Positions 8,374-19,742 of a stretch of 64,000 nucleotides of DNA are shown here, in pieces. Both the position numbers and the translations under genes were made by a program. The DNA comes from Caballeronia telluris (GTDB lineage: Bacteria; Pseudomonadota; Gammaproteobacteria; Burkholderiales; Burkholderiaceae). The notes beneath the pieces were generated by a model that made no database searches, was not told the DNA's origin, and saw only the letters and a program-made list of their open reading frames with translations. The DNA lies in the NCBI RefSeq assembly GCF_001544495.1, contig NZ_FCNZ02000026.1:1-64000 (forward strand), given 5' to 3'. How positions within the stretch are numbered: position 1 is the stretch's first letter; each line of letters starts with the position of its first letter.

Positions 8374-8754
8374 TCACTTCGCTTGCGGATGCGCGGCGAG
8401 CCACTGCTTCATGAACGCGATTTCTTTCTCCTGCGCCGCGATGACGTCCTTCGCCAAATTGCGCAGCTTCGCGTCCTTCCCGTATTTCAATTCGACCTTG
8501 GCCATCTCGACCGCGCCCTCGTGATGCGGAATCATGTGCGCGACGAAATCGCGATCGGCGTCGCCGGTGTACTGGATGTTCGACATGCCGGACATCATCG
8601 ACTGATCGGCAGTCCGGAATTCGGCCGTGGAAGGCGCGTCCTTGCCCGAACCGGACATCGCGTCGTGCGAAGGGGCGGCAGTCTGCGCGGACACGGTGGA
8701 CATCGTCGCGCATGCAATCGTCAAGGCTGTAAGCAGTTTTAGTTGTGATTTCAT
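8374..8754 (-). CDS. DUF305 family exported protein
   Basis: A 126-residue protein with an N-terminal signal peptide (MKSQLKLLTALTIAC, cleavage probably after VSA). The mature part has the DUF305 ferritin-like four-helix core with HMIPHHEGAVEMA, a His-rich motif thought to bind metal. DUF305 proteins often sit with copper or other metal genes, and cueR/copZ lie 1 kb away, but no direct function is proved. AAGGAG precedes the ATG at 8754. It is read as a single-gene unit. Confidence 0.88.
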   Translation of the reverse strand: MKSQLKLLTALTIACATMSTVSAQTAAPSHDAMSGSGKDAPSTAEFRTADQSMMSGMSNIQYTGDADRDFVAHMIPHHEGAVEMAKVELKYGKDAKLRNLAKDVIAAQEKEIAFMKQWLAAHPQAK

Positions 8755-8845
8755 CGCATCTCCTTGGGTGTAGGAGCCGCTAGCGTAAAGCTTGCCACCA
8801 CGGTAAGGTAAAGCGTTTTCGTCCAACGAATCGGTGGCTCGCGAC

Positions 8846-9196
8846 ATGAACCTCATACCTGCCAGCAAACGGTACGCGCGGCGCCTCGCGATGGGCGGCG
8901 CTGTAGTGGCATGGATCGTCGGCATCGTGCCGCCGGCGCTCGCCAAGCCGGGCGGCGAGCCACTCGTTCTCGATACACAAACGGGCATCCACAGCGGCGT
9001 GCCGGGCACCGTGCTTCAGACCGGCCCGCTGAACGCGCCGGGCATGATCCAGGCGCGGCCCATGGCGAACCTTCCCGAGCTGCCGCCGCAGGAGCAGGTG
9101 CCGATCATCGTATCGCCGTATGTCACTTATCCCGGGTCGCAGACCACGGACCAGACCACTCAGCCGCCGCGTTTTTATCGGCCGACGCCGCACTGA
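8846..9196 (+). CDS. Hypothetical exported proline-rich protein
   Basis: A 116-residue protein. The N-terminus has a basic stretch followed by a hydrophobic segment ending in PPALA, a likely signal peptide. The mature part is rich in Pro, Thr, Gln and Gly without Cys, and looks disordered. I do not recognise a family. ATG 8846 has GGTGG upstream; a GTG at 8834 in frame is an alternative start. The gene is divergent from the DUF305 gene and convergent with rlmJ. Confidence 0.6.
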   Translation: MNLIPASKRYARRLAMGGAVVAWIVGIVPPALAKPGGEPLVLDTQTGIHSGVPGTVLQTGPLNAPGMIQARPMANLPELPPQEQVPIIVSPYVTYPGSQTTDQTTQPPRFYRPTPH

Positions 9197-9213
9197 ACGC
9201 ACGGCCCGTGGCT

Positions 9214-10059
9214 TCAGTCGCCGCAATGTTCCAGCTTGAACGCGGCTTTCCCGTCCTGCCCGAGCGTCTCCACGAGATACGGCAGCGCGTCTTTCAGCGC
9301 GCCCGTGAGCGTGTAGGGCGGATTGAAAATGAACATGCCGCTGCCAAAAAGACCGAAGCCGTCGGCGGGATGCGTGCTCACCGTCAGCGAGACGTGCAAC
9401 CAGTTCTTCGGCTGCAGGCGTTTCAATTGATCGGGGAAGCGCTGTGATTCGAGGCGCGTGACCTGCGGATACCACACTGCATAAGTGCCCGTTGCGAATC
9501 GCTTCAGGCTTTCCTCGATGCAGTTGAGCGTGCGCGCGTAGTCGCGCTTGTCTTCGTAAGACGGGTCGACCAGGACGAGTCCACGGCGCGGCGGCGGAGG
9601 AAGCAGCGCCTTGATGCCGTCGAAGCCGTCGCCTTCGTAGATCATCGCGCGCCGGCCTGCGTCGCGGAAATTGTGGCGCAAGACGTCGATTTCGGTGGTG
9701 TGCAGCTCGAAAAGGCGCAACCGGTCCTGCTCGCGCAACATGCGCCACGCGAGATACGGCGAGCCCGGATAGAACTGCAGGGTGCCGTCCGGATTCAGGG
9801 CCCGGATTTCGTCGACGTAATCCGCGAGCATCGGCGGCAAGTCCGTGCGGCTCCAGAGACGCGCGATGCCCGTTTCGAACTCGGCGGTTTTCGTCGCGTA
9901 ACCCTCGGTCAGCGAATAGACGCCGGCGCCGGCGTGCGTGTCGATATACCAGTACGACTTGTCCTTCTGGCCCAGATGACGCAGCAACTGAACGACGACC
10001 GAGTGTTTCAGCACGTCGGCGTGATTGCCTGCATGAAAGGCGTGGCGATAGCTGAGCAT
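9214..10059 (-). CDS. rlmJ: RlmJ, 23S rRNA (adenine-2030-N6)-methyltransferase
   Basis: A 281-residue protein that methylates adenine 2030 of 23S rRNA using S-adenosylmethionine. The start MLSYRHAFHAGNHADVLKH is the family hallmark. The cofactor motif is DTHAGAGVY and the catalytic motif appears as LVDPSYE, the D/N-PP-Y/F type motif of N6-adenine methyltransferases. The C-terminus has FGSGMFIFNPP. Length is normal. The ATG at 10059 fixes the conserved N-terminus. Confidence 0.95.
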   Translation of the reverse strand: MLSYRHAFHAGNHADVLKHSVVVQLLRHLGQKDKSYWYIDTHAGAGVYSLTEGYATKTAEFETGIARLWSRTDLPPMLADYVDEIRALNPDGTLQFYPGSPYLAWRMLREQDRLRLFELHTTEIDVLRHNFRDAGRRAMIYEGDGFDGIKALLPPPPRRGLVLVDPSYEDKRDYARTLNCIEESLKRFATGTYAVWYPQVTRLESQRFPDQLKRLQPKNWLHVSLTVSTHPADGFGLFGSGMFIFNPPYTLTGALKDALPYLVETLGQDGKAAFKLEHCGD

Positions 10060-10345
10060 GGCGAGTGAACCGAAAGACAGAGATGGAGCGGGCGCGGCGC
10101 GCGGCAGGGCGGTCATTGTAGCGGAAGGCTTCCATTCGTCCTGCGTCGGGAAGCTGGCGTTCCACGGCCGGTTGCTGCAGCGCGTAACGGGCTTCATGCA
10201 CAATAGCCTCATCGAACGGCGCGCGGTAGTCGGCCGAATGGCCTAGGACGTTTTGCGCAAAACCGGGGCGTTCGCCTATGCCATTCGGCCAGCTTGTCGC
10301 ACCGCGTGTCGCGTGTTGTCATTCGTCATCCACGAGGAGGTTCGC

Positions 10346-11140
10346 ATGTCACTGAACACGAAGCTGGACGGAAAGGTCGCGGTCGTCACGGGCGCGGCGA
10401 GCGGCATCGGCAAGCAAATTGCGCTGACGCTGGCCGATGCGGGCGCGGCGCTCGCCATCGCGGACCTGAATCAGGCCGGTGCGGACGCCGTCGCCGAGGA
10501 AATCCGCGGCAAGGGCGGCCGCGCGATCGGCGTCGCGATGGACGTCACGAGCGAAGAAGCCGTGAACGAAGGCATCGACCGGGTTGCGGCAGAGCTGGGT
10601 TCCGTTGACATCCTCGTTTCGAACGCGGGCATCCAGATCGTCAATCCGATCGAGAACTACGCGTTCTCGGACTGGAAGAAGATGCAGGCAATCCACGTCG
10701 ACGGCGCATTTCTCACCACCAAGGCGGCGCTCAAGCACATGTACAAGGACGATCGCGGCGGCGTGGTGATCTACATGGGATCGGTGCATTCGCACGAGGC
10801 GTCGCCGCTCAAGTCGGCCTACGTGACGGCCAAGCACGGTCTGCTCGGGCTCGCGCGCGTTCTGGCGAAAGAAGGCGCGAAGCACAACGTGCGTTCGCAT
10901 GTGGTGTGTCCGGGCTTCGTGCGCACGCCGCTCGTCGACAAGCAGATTCCCGAGCAAGCAAAGGAACTCGGCATCAGCGAGGAAGAGGTCGTCAAGCGCG
11001 TGATGCTCGGCGGAACGGTCGACGGCGTGTTCACCACTGTCGAGGACGTCGCTCAAACCGTGCTCTTCCTGTCGGCGTTCCCGACTGCGGCGCTCACCGG
11101 ACAGTCGTTCGTCGTGAGCCACGGTTGGTTCATGCAGTGA
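10346..11140 (+). CDS. hbdH: 3-hydroxybutyrate dehydrogenase
   Basis: A 264-residue short-chain dehydrogenase that interconverts 3-hydroxybutyrate and acetoacetate with NAD, part of polyhydroxybutyrate or ketone body use. The cofactor motif is [12 protein letters not shown] (residues 15-26), the structural motif is NAGIQ, and the catalytic YVTAKHG follows the serine of [16 protein letters not shown] lies 5 bases before the ATG. A patatin-like gene follows 14 bp later in the same direction, so the two are probably one operon. Confidence 0.9.
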   Translation: MSLNTKLDGKVAVVTGAASGIGKQIALTLADAGAALAIADLNQAGADAVAEEIRGKGGRAIGVAMDVTSEEAVNEGIDRVAAELGSVDILVSNAGIQIVNPIENYAFSDWKKMQAIHVDGAFLTTKAALKHMYKDDRGGVVIYMGSVHSHEASPLKSAYVTAKHGLLGLARVLAKEGAKHNVRSHVVCPGFVRTPLVDKQIPEQAKELGISEEEVVKRVMLGGTVDGVFTTVEDVAQTVLFLSAFPTAALTGQSFVVSHGWFMQ

Positions 11141-11154
11141 CCGGAGCGCATGGG

Positions 11155-12381
11155 ATGGCAGTGAATGAACCGGTTTTGAGTCCACGTGACGCGGGGCGAA
11201 GCGGTATCCAAGAGGCGTCGACTTCGCATCGCAACCGCATCGATCTTCCGCCCTACCAAACCATCGCGTTGATGTTGCAGGGCGGAGGCGCGCTCGGCGC
11301 CTACCAGGCGGGCGTGTATCAGGGTCTCGATGAAGCGGGCATCCGCCCGAACTGGCTGGCCGGCATTTCGATCGGCGCGCTCAACACGGCGATCATCGCG
11401 GGCAATGCGCCGCAGGACCGCGTGCCGCGCTTGCTGGAATTCTGGGAGACCATCTGCCAGCCCGCGTTCGGGCTGCCGCTGCCGGGCTTCGTCGAGCACT
11501 GGTTCTTCAATGCCAACGACGAGATCCGCAAGGCGTTCACGGCGATGCAGGCGGTCGGCGCGCTCGTAGAAGGGCAGAAGGGTTTTTTCGTGCCGCGCCT
11601 GCCGCCGCCGTCGCCGCTCGCGGCAGGCGTGCCGCAGACGGCCAGCTATTACGACACGGCTCCGCTCAAGGCGACGCTCGAACGGTTGTGCGACTTCGAG
11701 CGCATCAATTCGGGCGAGATGCGGGTGTCGGTCGGCGCGGTGAATGTCGCGACCGGCAACTTCGCCTATTTCGACAACACCCGCATCAGGCTGCGCGCCG
11801 AGCATTTCATGGCGTCGGGCGCGCTGCCGCCGGGTTTCGCCGCCGTGGAAATCGACGGCGAATACTTCTGGGACGGCGGACTCATGTCGAACACGCCGCT
11901 CTATGAAATCGCGATGGCAACGCCGCGCCGCGACACGCTCGCGTTCCAGGTCGACTTGTGGAGCGCGCGCGGGCCGGTGCCGGACAGCATCGTCGACGTG
12001 ATGGGGCGCGTAAAGGACGTTCAGTTTTCGAGCCGAACGCGCATGGTCACCGACATGATGCAGCGCTCGCAGCGCTATCGGAACGTGCTGCGCCACGTGC
12101 TGGACCAGGTTCCGGAGCAGCAACGCCAGAGCGACGAATGGTGCAGGCTTGCCGAAGAACTCGCGTGCTCGAAGCGCTACAACGTGATCCACCTCATCTA
12201 CCGCCACAAGGAGTACGAGGGGCATTACAAGGACTATCAGTTCGGGCTTTCGACGATGCGCGAGCACTGGGCGAGCGGCCTCGACGACATTCGCGGATCG
12301 CTTGCGCATCGCGACTGGCTCGACATGCCGAACGGCGAATCGCGTTTCGTGACACACGATATCCATCGCGACGGTCGCTGA
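11155..12381 (+). CDS. Patatin-like phospholipase with DUF3734 C-terminus
   Basis: A 408-residue serine hydrolase of the patatin family. The oxyanion hole is GGGALGAYQAG (about residues 44-54), the nucleophile motif is GISIG, and the catalytic Asp is in WDGGLMSNTPL. The C-terminal third resembles DUF3734. No signal peptide is visible. Proteins of this type are found next to 3-hydroxybutyrate dehydrogenase in Burkholderia, which suggests lipid or polyhydroxybutyrate granule metabolism, but the substrate is not known. The start ATG 11155 lies 14 bp after hbdH. Confidence 0.85.
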   Translation: MAVNEPVLSPRDAGRSGIQEASTSHRNRIDLPPYQTIALMLQGGGALGAYQAGVYQGLDEAGIRPNWLAGISIGALNTAIIAGNAPQDRVPRLLEFWETICQPAFGLPLPGFVEHWFFNANDEIRKAFTAMQAVGALVEGQKGFFVPRLPPPSPLAAGVPQTASYYDTAPLKATLERLCDFERINSGEMRVSVGAVNVATGNFAYFDNTRIRLRAEHFMASGALPPGFAAVEIDGEYFWDGGLMSNTPLYEIAMATPRRDTLAFQVDLWSARGPVPDSIVDVMGRVKDVQFSSRTRMVTDMMQRSQRYRNVLRHVLDQVPEQQRQSDEWCRLAEELACSKRYNVIHLIYRHKEYEGHYKDYQFGLSTMREHWASGLDDIRGSLAHRDWLDMPNGESRFVTHDIHRDGR

Positions 12382-12396
12382 AAACCGACGAAAAAA

Positions 12397-12424
12397 AATG
12401 GCGCCCATCGCGGGGCGCCATTTC
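12397..12424. terminator. Bidirectional terminator between the patatin and aminotransferase genes
   Basis: AATGGCGCCC and GGGCGCCATT form a 10 bp stem, with eight A residues on the left and TTT on the right. The A run gives a strong U tract for the minus-strand aminotransferase. Confidence 0.88.
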
Positions 12425-12448
12425 TAGGAATCGACGACGAACGTTGCT

Positions 12449-13648
12449 TTACTTCAGTACGTGCGCGATGGCGCCGGCCACGACGTCGAGGTTGCGCGTA
12501 TTGAGCGCGGCCACGCAGATGCGGCCGGTGCCGACGGCGTAGATGCCGAACTCTTCACGCAGACGGTCGACTTGCGGCGCCGTCAGGCCCGAATACGAAA
12601 ACATGCCGCGCTGACGGCTCACGAAGCCGAAATCGCGATCGACGCCGCTCGCCTTCAGGCGTTCGACGAGGCCGTTGCGCATCGCGCGGATGCGCTCGCG
12701 CATTTCGCCGAGCTCCTGTTCCCACGTCGCGCGCAGTTCCGGCGACGCCAGCACGGCCGCGACGACGGCGCCGCCGTGCGTCGGCGGGTTCGAGTAGTTC
12801 GTGCGGATCACGCGCTTCAGTTGCGACAGCACGCGCACCGATTCTTCCTTGGCCGTCGTGATGATCGAGAGCGCGCCGACGCGTTCGCCATAGAGCGAAA
12901 ACGACTTCGAGAACGACGACGACACGAACACGTTCAGGCCCGCGCCCGCGAAAAGGCGAACCGCTTCCGCGTCGGCTTCGATGCCGTCGCCAAAGCCCTG
13001 ATAGGCGATGTCGAGGAACGGCACGAGGCCGCGCGCCTTCACCACGTCGACGATCTGGCGCCACTGGTCCTGGCTCAGGTCGACGCCGGTCGGGTTGTGG
13101 CAGCACGCGTGCAGCACGACGATCGTGCCCGACGGATAACCGTTGAGCGCCGACAGCATGCCTTCGAAGTTCACGCCGTGGCTCGCGGCGTCGTAGTACG
13201 GGTAGTTCACGACCTCGAAACCGGCGCCTTCGAAGAGCGCGCGGTGGTTTTCCCAGCTCGGATCGCTGATCGCGACCATTGCGCCCGGATTCACGCGCTT
13301 CAGGAAGTCCGCGCCGATCTTGAGCGCGCCCGTGCCGCCCAGCGCCTGCGCCGTGACGACCTGGCCGGCCGCGATCAGCGGCGAATCGTTGCCGAGCAGG
13401 AGCTTCTGCACGGCGGCGTCATAGGCGGCGATTCCGTCGATCGGCAGATAACCGCGCGGCAGCGCAGCGTCGACACGGGCTTTTTCCGCGTCACGCACCG
13501 CGCGCAGGAGCGGAATCTTGCCTTCTTCGTTCGTGTACACGCCGACGCCCAGGTTGACCTTGGTCGTGCGCGTGTCGGCGTTGAAAGCTTCGTTGAGGCC
13601 CAGAATCGGGTCGCGGGGAGCGAGTTCGACGGCAGAGAAAAGAGACAT
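12449..13648 (-). CDS. tyrB: Aromatic amino acid / aspartate aminotransferase
   Basis: A 399-residue class I PLP-dependent aminotransferase. It starts MSLFSAVELAPRDPILGLNEAF, typical of the TyrB/AspC group. Seen motifs are HACCHNPTGVD, DIAYQGFGDG and SSSFSKSFSLYGERVG, in which the Lys of SFSK binds PLP. It should transaminate aromatic amino acids and aspartate with 2-oxoglutarate; TyrB and AspC types cannot be separated by eye. A candidate -10 (TACAAT on the minus strand, 13787-13792) lies about 140 bp upstream. Confidence 0.92.
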   Translation of the reverse strand: MSLFSAVELAPRDPILGLNEAFNADTRTTKVNLGVGVYTNEEGKIPLLRAVRDAEKARVDAALPRGYLPIDGIAAYDAAVQKLLLGNDSPLIAAGQVVTAQALGGTGALKIGADFLKRVNPGAMVAISDPSWENHRALFEGAGFEVVNYPYYDAASHGVNFEGMLSALNGYPSGTIVVLHACCHNPTGVDLSQDQWRQIVDVVKARGLVPFLDIAYQGFGDGIEADAEAVRLFAGAGLNVFVSSSFSKSFSLYGERVGALSIITTAKEESVRVLSQLKRVIRTNYSNPPTHGGAVVAAVLASPELRATWEQELGEMRERIRAMRNGLVERLKASGVDRDFGFVSRQRGMFSYSGLTAPQVDRLREEFGIYAVGTGRICVAALNTRNLDVVAGAIAHVLK

Positions 13649-14080
13649 GATTTTTCGGCAGTAGTGAGAAGACGTGCTGCAAAGGACCTGCGGGAAGGGC
13701 GAAGGCGGCCGGCGGCAGAATTCAACGGCGTCGCGCCGGTCACAGCCCGAAAAAGCGAAAGCGTGCCGCGGCAAGCTCAATTCGACATTGTAGCGAATCG
13801 CTAACGCGTTTTCGGCGGCGGCACTGCGCCAAATGCGTCGTTTTTTGCTTTTTTGCCTCGTAATTTGCACGGAAATGGGGCTCCGATCGGTCGCGAGAAT
13901 GTTTTCGCGCGAGTCTTCCTCGAGGGCTTGGCATCCGGCCGATCGACCTCATCTCAAAAACTTGTTTCCCGAAAGTTCGGGTGCCCGGCCACGCGCCGCG
14001 CACGCCGGACCGCCGTCCACGACCGCCCGCGCGAACCGCTAGAATAGGTGTTTGCTCTCGGCGAAGGCTACGTTTTCCTC
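13649..14080. other. Divergent intergenic region tyrB/uvrB
   Basis: This 432 bp gap holds both promoters. The clearest element is TAGAAT at 14040-14045, a likely -10 for uvrB with no convincing -35. TACAAT on the minus strand at 13787-13792 may serve tyrB. No CTGT-N8-ACAG LexA site was seen, and no small gene. Confidence 0.4.
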
Positions 14081-16171
<2,091 letters not shown>

Positions 16172-16190
16172 CGACACTTTGGTACGACAA

Positions 16191-16224
16191 AAAGCGGCGA
16201 ATCCCACGGATTCGCCGCTTTTTT
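16191..16224 (+). terminator. uvrB terminator
   Basis: AAAGCGGCGAATCC and GGATTCGCCGCTTT form a 14 bp stem with a 3-base loop followed by a T run, 20 bp after the uvrB stop. Confidence 0.92.
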
Positions 16225-16290
16225 CACACGAATCGAAAACTCACCGCCGCCGGAAACCCCCGTCGCAACAGGGCTGTAAGCCGGATCAAA

Positions 16291-16346
16291 TTGTTGCGTC
16301 GATAGAACGGTGCTACACTCCAAAAATATTGAGAATGGTTCCTATT
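16291..16346 (+). promoter_or_regulatory. ftr promoter with Fur box
   Basis: TTGTTG (16291-16296) and TACACT (16314-16319) are 17 bp apart. TGAGAATGGTTCCTATT (16330-16346) matches the Fur variant TGAGAATGATTCTCATT at 14 of 17 bases and covers the expected start of transcription, so iron-bound Fur should repress the operon. A second partial match (CTCATTCTCATTG) lies at 16359-16371. Confidence 0.8.
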
Positions 16347-16458
16347 AACGTTCCGTGCTCATTCTCATTGTCGTTCTGGCGGCCGAGTTCCGAGTCGGCT
16401 GACGATCAACCAAGGCGCGCGGCGCGTGTCATTCATCGATAAGAAAAGGGAATAACTC

Positions 16459-17007
16459 ATGGTGGGTTCAACTTTGATGCGCGGCACGCTCGCCGCCCTG
16501 GCCCTTGCCGCTGCGACCTCCGCGATGGCTGCCGAGTACCCGATCGGCAAGCAGCACATCGAAGGCGGCATGGAGACGGGCGCGGTTTATCTGCAACCGA
16601 TCACGATGGCGCCGGAAGGCATGATGCGCAAGGCATCGGATTCGGATATCCACCTCGAAGCGGACATCCACGCGGTCAAGAACAATCCGACCGGTTTCGC
16701 CGAAGGCGACTGGATGCCGTATCTGCAAGTGTCGTATGAACTTACGAAGGTCGGTTCGACGGAATCGGTCAAGGGCGACATGATGGCGATGGTCGCGAGC
16801 GACGGCCCGCACTACGGCGACAACGTGAAGCTCTTCGGACCGGGCAAGTACCACCTGAAGCTGCACGTTTCGCCGCCGACGCAGACGGGCCACATGGCAT
16901 TCGGCCGTCACGTCGACAAGGAAACGGGCGTGGGCCCGTGGTTCAAGCCGTTCACCATCGAATACGACTTCCCGTTCGCCGGCATCGGCAAGAAGGGCGG
17001 GTACTAA
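16459..17007 (+). CDS. ftrA: FtrA/P19-type periplasmic iron-binding protein
   Basis: A 182-residue exported protein of the P19/Tp34 family. A signal peptide ends in SAMA before AEYPIGKQ. Metal-ligand features of the family are visible: an N-terminal MET segment (GGMETGAVY), Met-rich stretches (TMAPEGMM) and a His in QTGHMAFGRH. It should bind iron, with copper, in the periplasm and feed FtrC. It is first of four genes ftrABCD, as in Bordetella and Brucella ferrous iron uptake. A GGGAATA ribosome site precedes ATG 16459. Confidence 0.9.
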   Translation: MVGSTLMRGTLAALALAAATSAMAAEYPIGKQHIEGGMETGAVYLQPITMAPEGMMRKASDSDIHLEADIHAVKNNPTGFAEGDWMPYLQVSYELTKVGSTESVKGDMMAMVASDGPHYGDNVKLFGPGKYHLKLHVSPPTQTGHMAFGRHVDKETGVGPWFKPFTIEYDFPFAGIGKKGGY

Positions 17008-17064
17008 GCGCGGTTAGCGGTGCGCCTTGCTCGATGCGAGACGCGTCCATTTCAGGAAGGCTGC

Positions 17065-17397
17065 ATGAAAGTGAAAACCCAGATGGCCGCGCTCGCGCTG
17101 TCGGCGCTCGTTGCCGGCATCGCCCACGCGGACGATCTGCCGACGTTCAAGCTCGAGATGAACGACGGCACGCTGATTCCGGCGCGCATCGAAGTGCCGG
17201 CGGGCAAGCGCATCAAGATTGAAGTGCACAACATCGGAAAAGGTGCCGCGGAGTTCGAGAGCATCCAGTTGCGCAAGGAAAAAGTGCTGGCGCCGGGCGC
17301 CGACTCTTTTGTCGTGATCGCGCCGCTAACCCCGGGCGAGTACAAGTTTTTCGACGATTTTCATCAGTCCGCACAGGGCGTGATCGTCGCGAAGTAG
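17065..17397 (+). CDS. ftrB: FtrB, periplasmic cupredoxin-like protein
   Basis: A 110-residue protein with a signal peptide (MKVKTQMAALALSALVAGIAH, shortened by cleavage near AHA) and a cupredoxin-like domain related to EfeO. The C-terminal segment EYKFFDDFHQSAQG replaces the classic blue-copper loop. FtrB is thought to oxidise Fe(II) to Fe(III) before permeation by FtrC. AGGAAGG lies 5 bases before ATG 17065. It lies between ftrA (57 bp gap) and ftrC (68 bp gap). Confidence 0.88.
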   Translation: MKVKTQMAALALSALVAGIAHADDLPTFKLEMNDGTLIPARIEVPAGKRIKIEVHNIGKGAAEFESIQLRKEKVLAPGADSFVVIAPLTPGEYKFFDDFHQSAQGVIVAK

Positions 17398-17465
17398 TGG
17401 TCGGCGCACGGCGGCTCGCAGTGCTTCGCGCCGCGTGCGAAGCGGAATTGGCTGGGAGATTTTGA

Positions 17466-18311
17466 ATGGGTCAGGTTCTTTTCATCGTCTGGCGCGAGAG
17501 CGTCGAGGCTCTGCTCGTCGTCGGCATCCTGTATGCCTGGCTCAAGAACGGCGATCATCATGCGCGGCGCGGCATGCCGTATCTGTGGGCCGGCGTCGGG
17601 ATCGGCCTCGTTGCCGCGGTCGCGCTCGGTGCGGCGCTCGTCGGCTTCACGGAAGTGCTGTCGGGCAACGCCCAGGACTATTTCCAGACCGTGATGGTCC
17701 TCGTCGCCTGCGTGCTGATCGTGCAAATGGTGCTGTGGATGAAGCGCCACGGCCGCACGCTCAAGCGCGACATGGAAGCGTCGCTGCAAAAGTCCACGCA
17801 GGACGGCCACTGGTGGGGCATCGCGGTGCTGGTCGCGCTCGCGATCGCGCGCGAAGGCAGCGAGACGGCCGTGTTCCTCTATGGCGTGGGTTTCGGGCAG
17901 TCGGGACACGTCGCGCCGTCGCAATATCTGGCGGTGATCATCGGCCTTGGCCTGGCGTTTCTCACGTTCTATGTCTTGCAACTCGGCGGCAAGTATTTCT
18001 CGTGGCGGATCTTCTTTCGCGTCACCGAAATCATGCTGTTGTTCCTCGCCGCGGGGCTGTTCGAAACCGGCGTCGACAAGCTGATCGACATGGAAGTCCT
18101 GCCGGTCGTGATCAACCAGGTGTGGGACACGTCGCGCATTCTCGACGATTCCACCACGTTCGGCTCGCTCGTCGCGACGCTGACCGGCTACCGCGCCCAT
18201 CCGGCCGGGATGAACCTGATCGCCTATGCCGCGTACTGGCTCGTGATCTTCCTCCTGCTGCGCCGTTCGAAGACGGGCATGGCGCAAAAGGCAGCGGGCC
18301 GTCCAGCATGA
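17466..18311 (+). CDS. ftrC: FtrC, FTR1-family iron permease
   Basis: A 281-residue inner-membrane permease of the oxidase-dependent Fe(2+) transporter (FTR1/EfeU) family with about seven hydrophobic segments. Two REXXE iron-binding motifs are present: RESVEALL near residue 10 and REGSETAVF near residue 132. It transports the iron delivered by FtrA and FtrB. The ATG of ftrD overlaps its stop by four bases (ATGA). Confidence 0.93.
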   Translation: MGQVLFIVWRESVEALLVVGILYAWLKNGDHHARRGMPYLWAGVGIGLVAAVALGAALVGFTEVLSGNAQDYFQTVMVLVACVLIVQMVLWMKRHGRTLKRDMEASLQKSTQDGHWWGIAVLVALAIAREGSETAVFLYGVGFGQSGHVAPSQYLAVIIGLGLAFLTFYVLQLGGKYFSWRIFFRVTEIMLLFLAAGLFETGVDKLIDMEVLPVVINQVWDTSRILDDSTTFGSLVATLTGYRAHPAGMNLIAYAAYWLVIFLLLRRSKTGMAQKAAGRPA

Positions 18312-19714
18312 ACAGTGTCCTTGAACGGCCGGGCCGGCTGCGCCAAGCCGGACAGTGGATGCAACGGCACGGCAGCGCGATCCGCGGCATTCAGTGGGTC
18401 GTGGTTGCCGTGTACGCTTTCCTGATCCTCGTGCCGGCCGTGATGCCGCTGCCCGACGGCACCGCGCATCTCTGGACCAACCTGACGCTTGCCGCGCAGT
18501 TCGTGTTCTGGGGCATCTGGTGGCCGTTCGTGCTGCTGTCGATGGTGATGCTCGGGCGCGTGTGGTGCGGCGTGCTGTGTCCGGAAGGCGCGCTGTCGGA
18601 ATATGCGAGCCGCTTCGGACGCGGCTGGGCGATCCCGCGCTGGATGCGCTGGGGCGGCTGGCCGTTCGTGGCGTTCGGCCTCACGACGATCTACGGCCAG
18701 ATGGTGAGCGTCTATCAGTATCCGAAGGCCGTGCTGCTGGTGCTCGGCGGGTCGACGGTCGGGGCGATGATCGTCGGCGTGCTGTATGGGCGCGAGAAGC
18801 GCGTCTGGTGCAAGTACCTGTGCCCCGTGAACGGGGTCTTTTCGCTGCTGGCGCGCCTCGCGCCGTTTCACTACAAGGTCGACGAAGACGCCTGGCGCCG
18901 TTCGTACAAAGAGGGCGAGCACGGCCATCGCGTGATTCCGATCAACTGCGCCCCGCTCGTGCCCTTGCGCAACATGAAAGGCGCCTCCGACTGTCACATG
19001 TGCGGCCGATGCAGCGGCCACCGCGACGCCATCGCGCTGACGTGGCGTTCGCCGTCGGACGAAGTGGTCAATCTGGGCGACAAGCAGGCGAACGCGTGGG
19101 ATACGGCGCTGATTCTCTACGGCCTGCTCGGCATCGCGATCGGCGCTTTCCACTGGACGGTAAGCACGTGGTTCGTCGATCTGAAGCAGGTCTTCGCGAC
19201 CTGGCTGATCGATCACGACATTCTCTGGCCGCTCGACACCAACGCGCCGTGGTATCTCTTCACGCACTATCCGGAACAGAACGACGTCTTTTCGTGGCTC
19301 GACGGCGGCATGGTGATCGGCTATATCGTCGTGACGGGGCTCGTGTACGGCACGGTGCTGCTCGCGCTCGTCGCGCTCGCGACGCGCATGCTCGGCCGTT
19401 TCGACTGGACGCGCCTGAATCACCTGACTCAGGCGCTGATTCCGGTCGCGGGATGCGGCGTGTTCCTCGGCTTGTCGGCGACGACGGTGGGGCTCCTGCG
19501 CGCCGAACACGTGCCGCTCTGGTGGGTGACGGATCTGCGGCTCGGCCTGCTTGGCGTGGCGAACCTGTGGAGCGCGTGGCTCGCCTGGCGTGTGACTAGC
19601 CGGTATGCGGCATCCCGTATTGTTTCGCGCGTGGGGGCGATGGTATGGTTCGTGGCTACGCTGGCCGTCGCGGACAGCGCGTGGTACCTGATGTTCTGGG
19701 GCTTTACCCGCTAG
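18308..19714 (+). CDS. ftrD: FtrD, membrane polyferredoxin
   Basis: A 468-residue integral membrane protein of the NapH/CcoG-like polyferredoxin group. Cysteine motifs for Fe-S clusters are CGVLCPEG, CKYLCPVNG and CHMCGRCSGH. It probably passes electrons from the FtrB iron oxidation step into the membrane. Several transmembrane helices flank the cluster region. It starts at ATG 18308 inside the ftrC stop, and the HbpS-like gene follows 28 bp later. Confidence 0.9.
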   Translation: MNSVLERPGRLRQAGQWMQRHGSAIRGIQWVVVAVYAFLILVPAVMPLPDGTAHLWTNLTLAAQFVFWGIWWPFVLLSMVMLGRVWCGVLCPEGALSEYASRFGRGWAIPRWMRWGGWPFVAFGLTTIYGQMVSVYQYPKAVLLVLGGSTVGAMIVGVLYGREKRVWCKYLCPVNGVFSLLARLAPFHYKVDEDAWRRSYKEGEHGHRVIPINCAPLVPLRNMKGASDCHMCGRCSGHRDAIALTWRSPSDEVVNLGDKQANAWDTALILYGLLGIAIGAFHWTVSTWFVDLKQVFATWLIDHDILWPLDTNAPWYLFTHYPEQNDVFSWLDGGMVIGYIVVTGLVYGTVLLALVALATRMLGRFDWTRLNHLTQALIPVAGCGVFLGLSATTVGLLRAEHVPLWWVTDLRLGLLGVANLWSAWLAWRVTSRYAASRIVSRVGAMVWFVATLAVADSAWYLMFWGFTR

Positions 19715-19742
19715 CCATTTTTGACCAACCTGTGAGCCGATT

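Noticed and set aside
13649-14080. LexA box before uvrB
   Set aside because: No CTGT-N8-ACAG site was found in the gap although uvrB is SOS-controlled in enteric bacteria.
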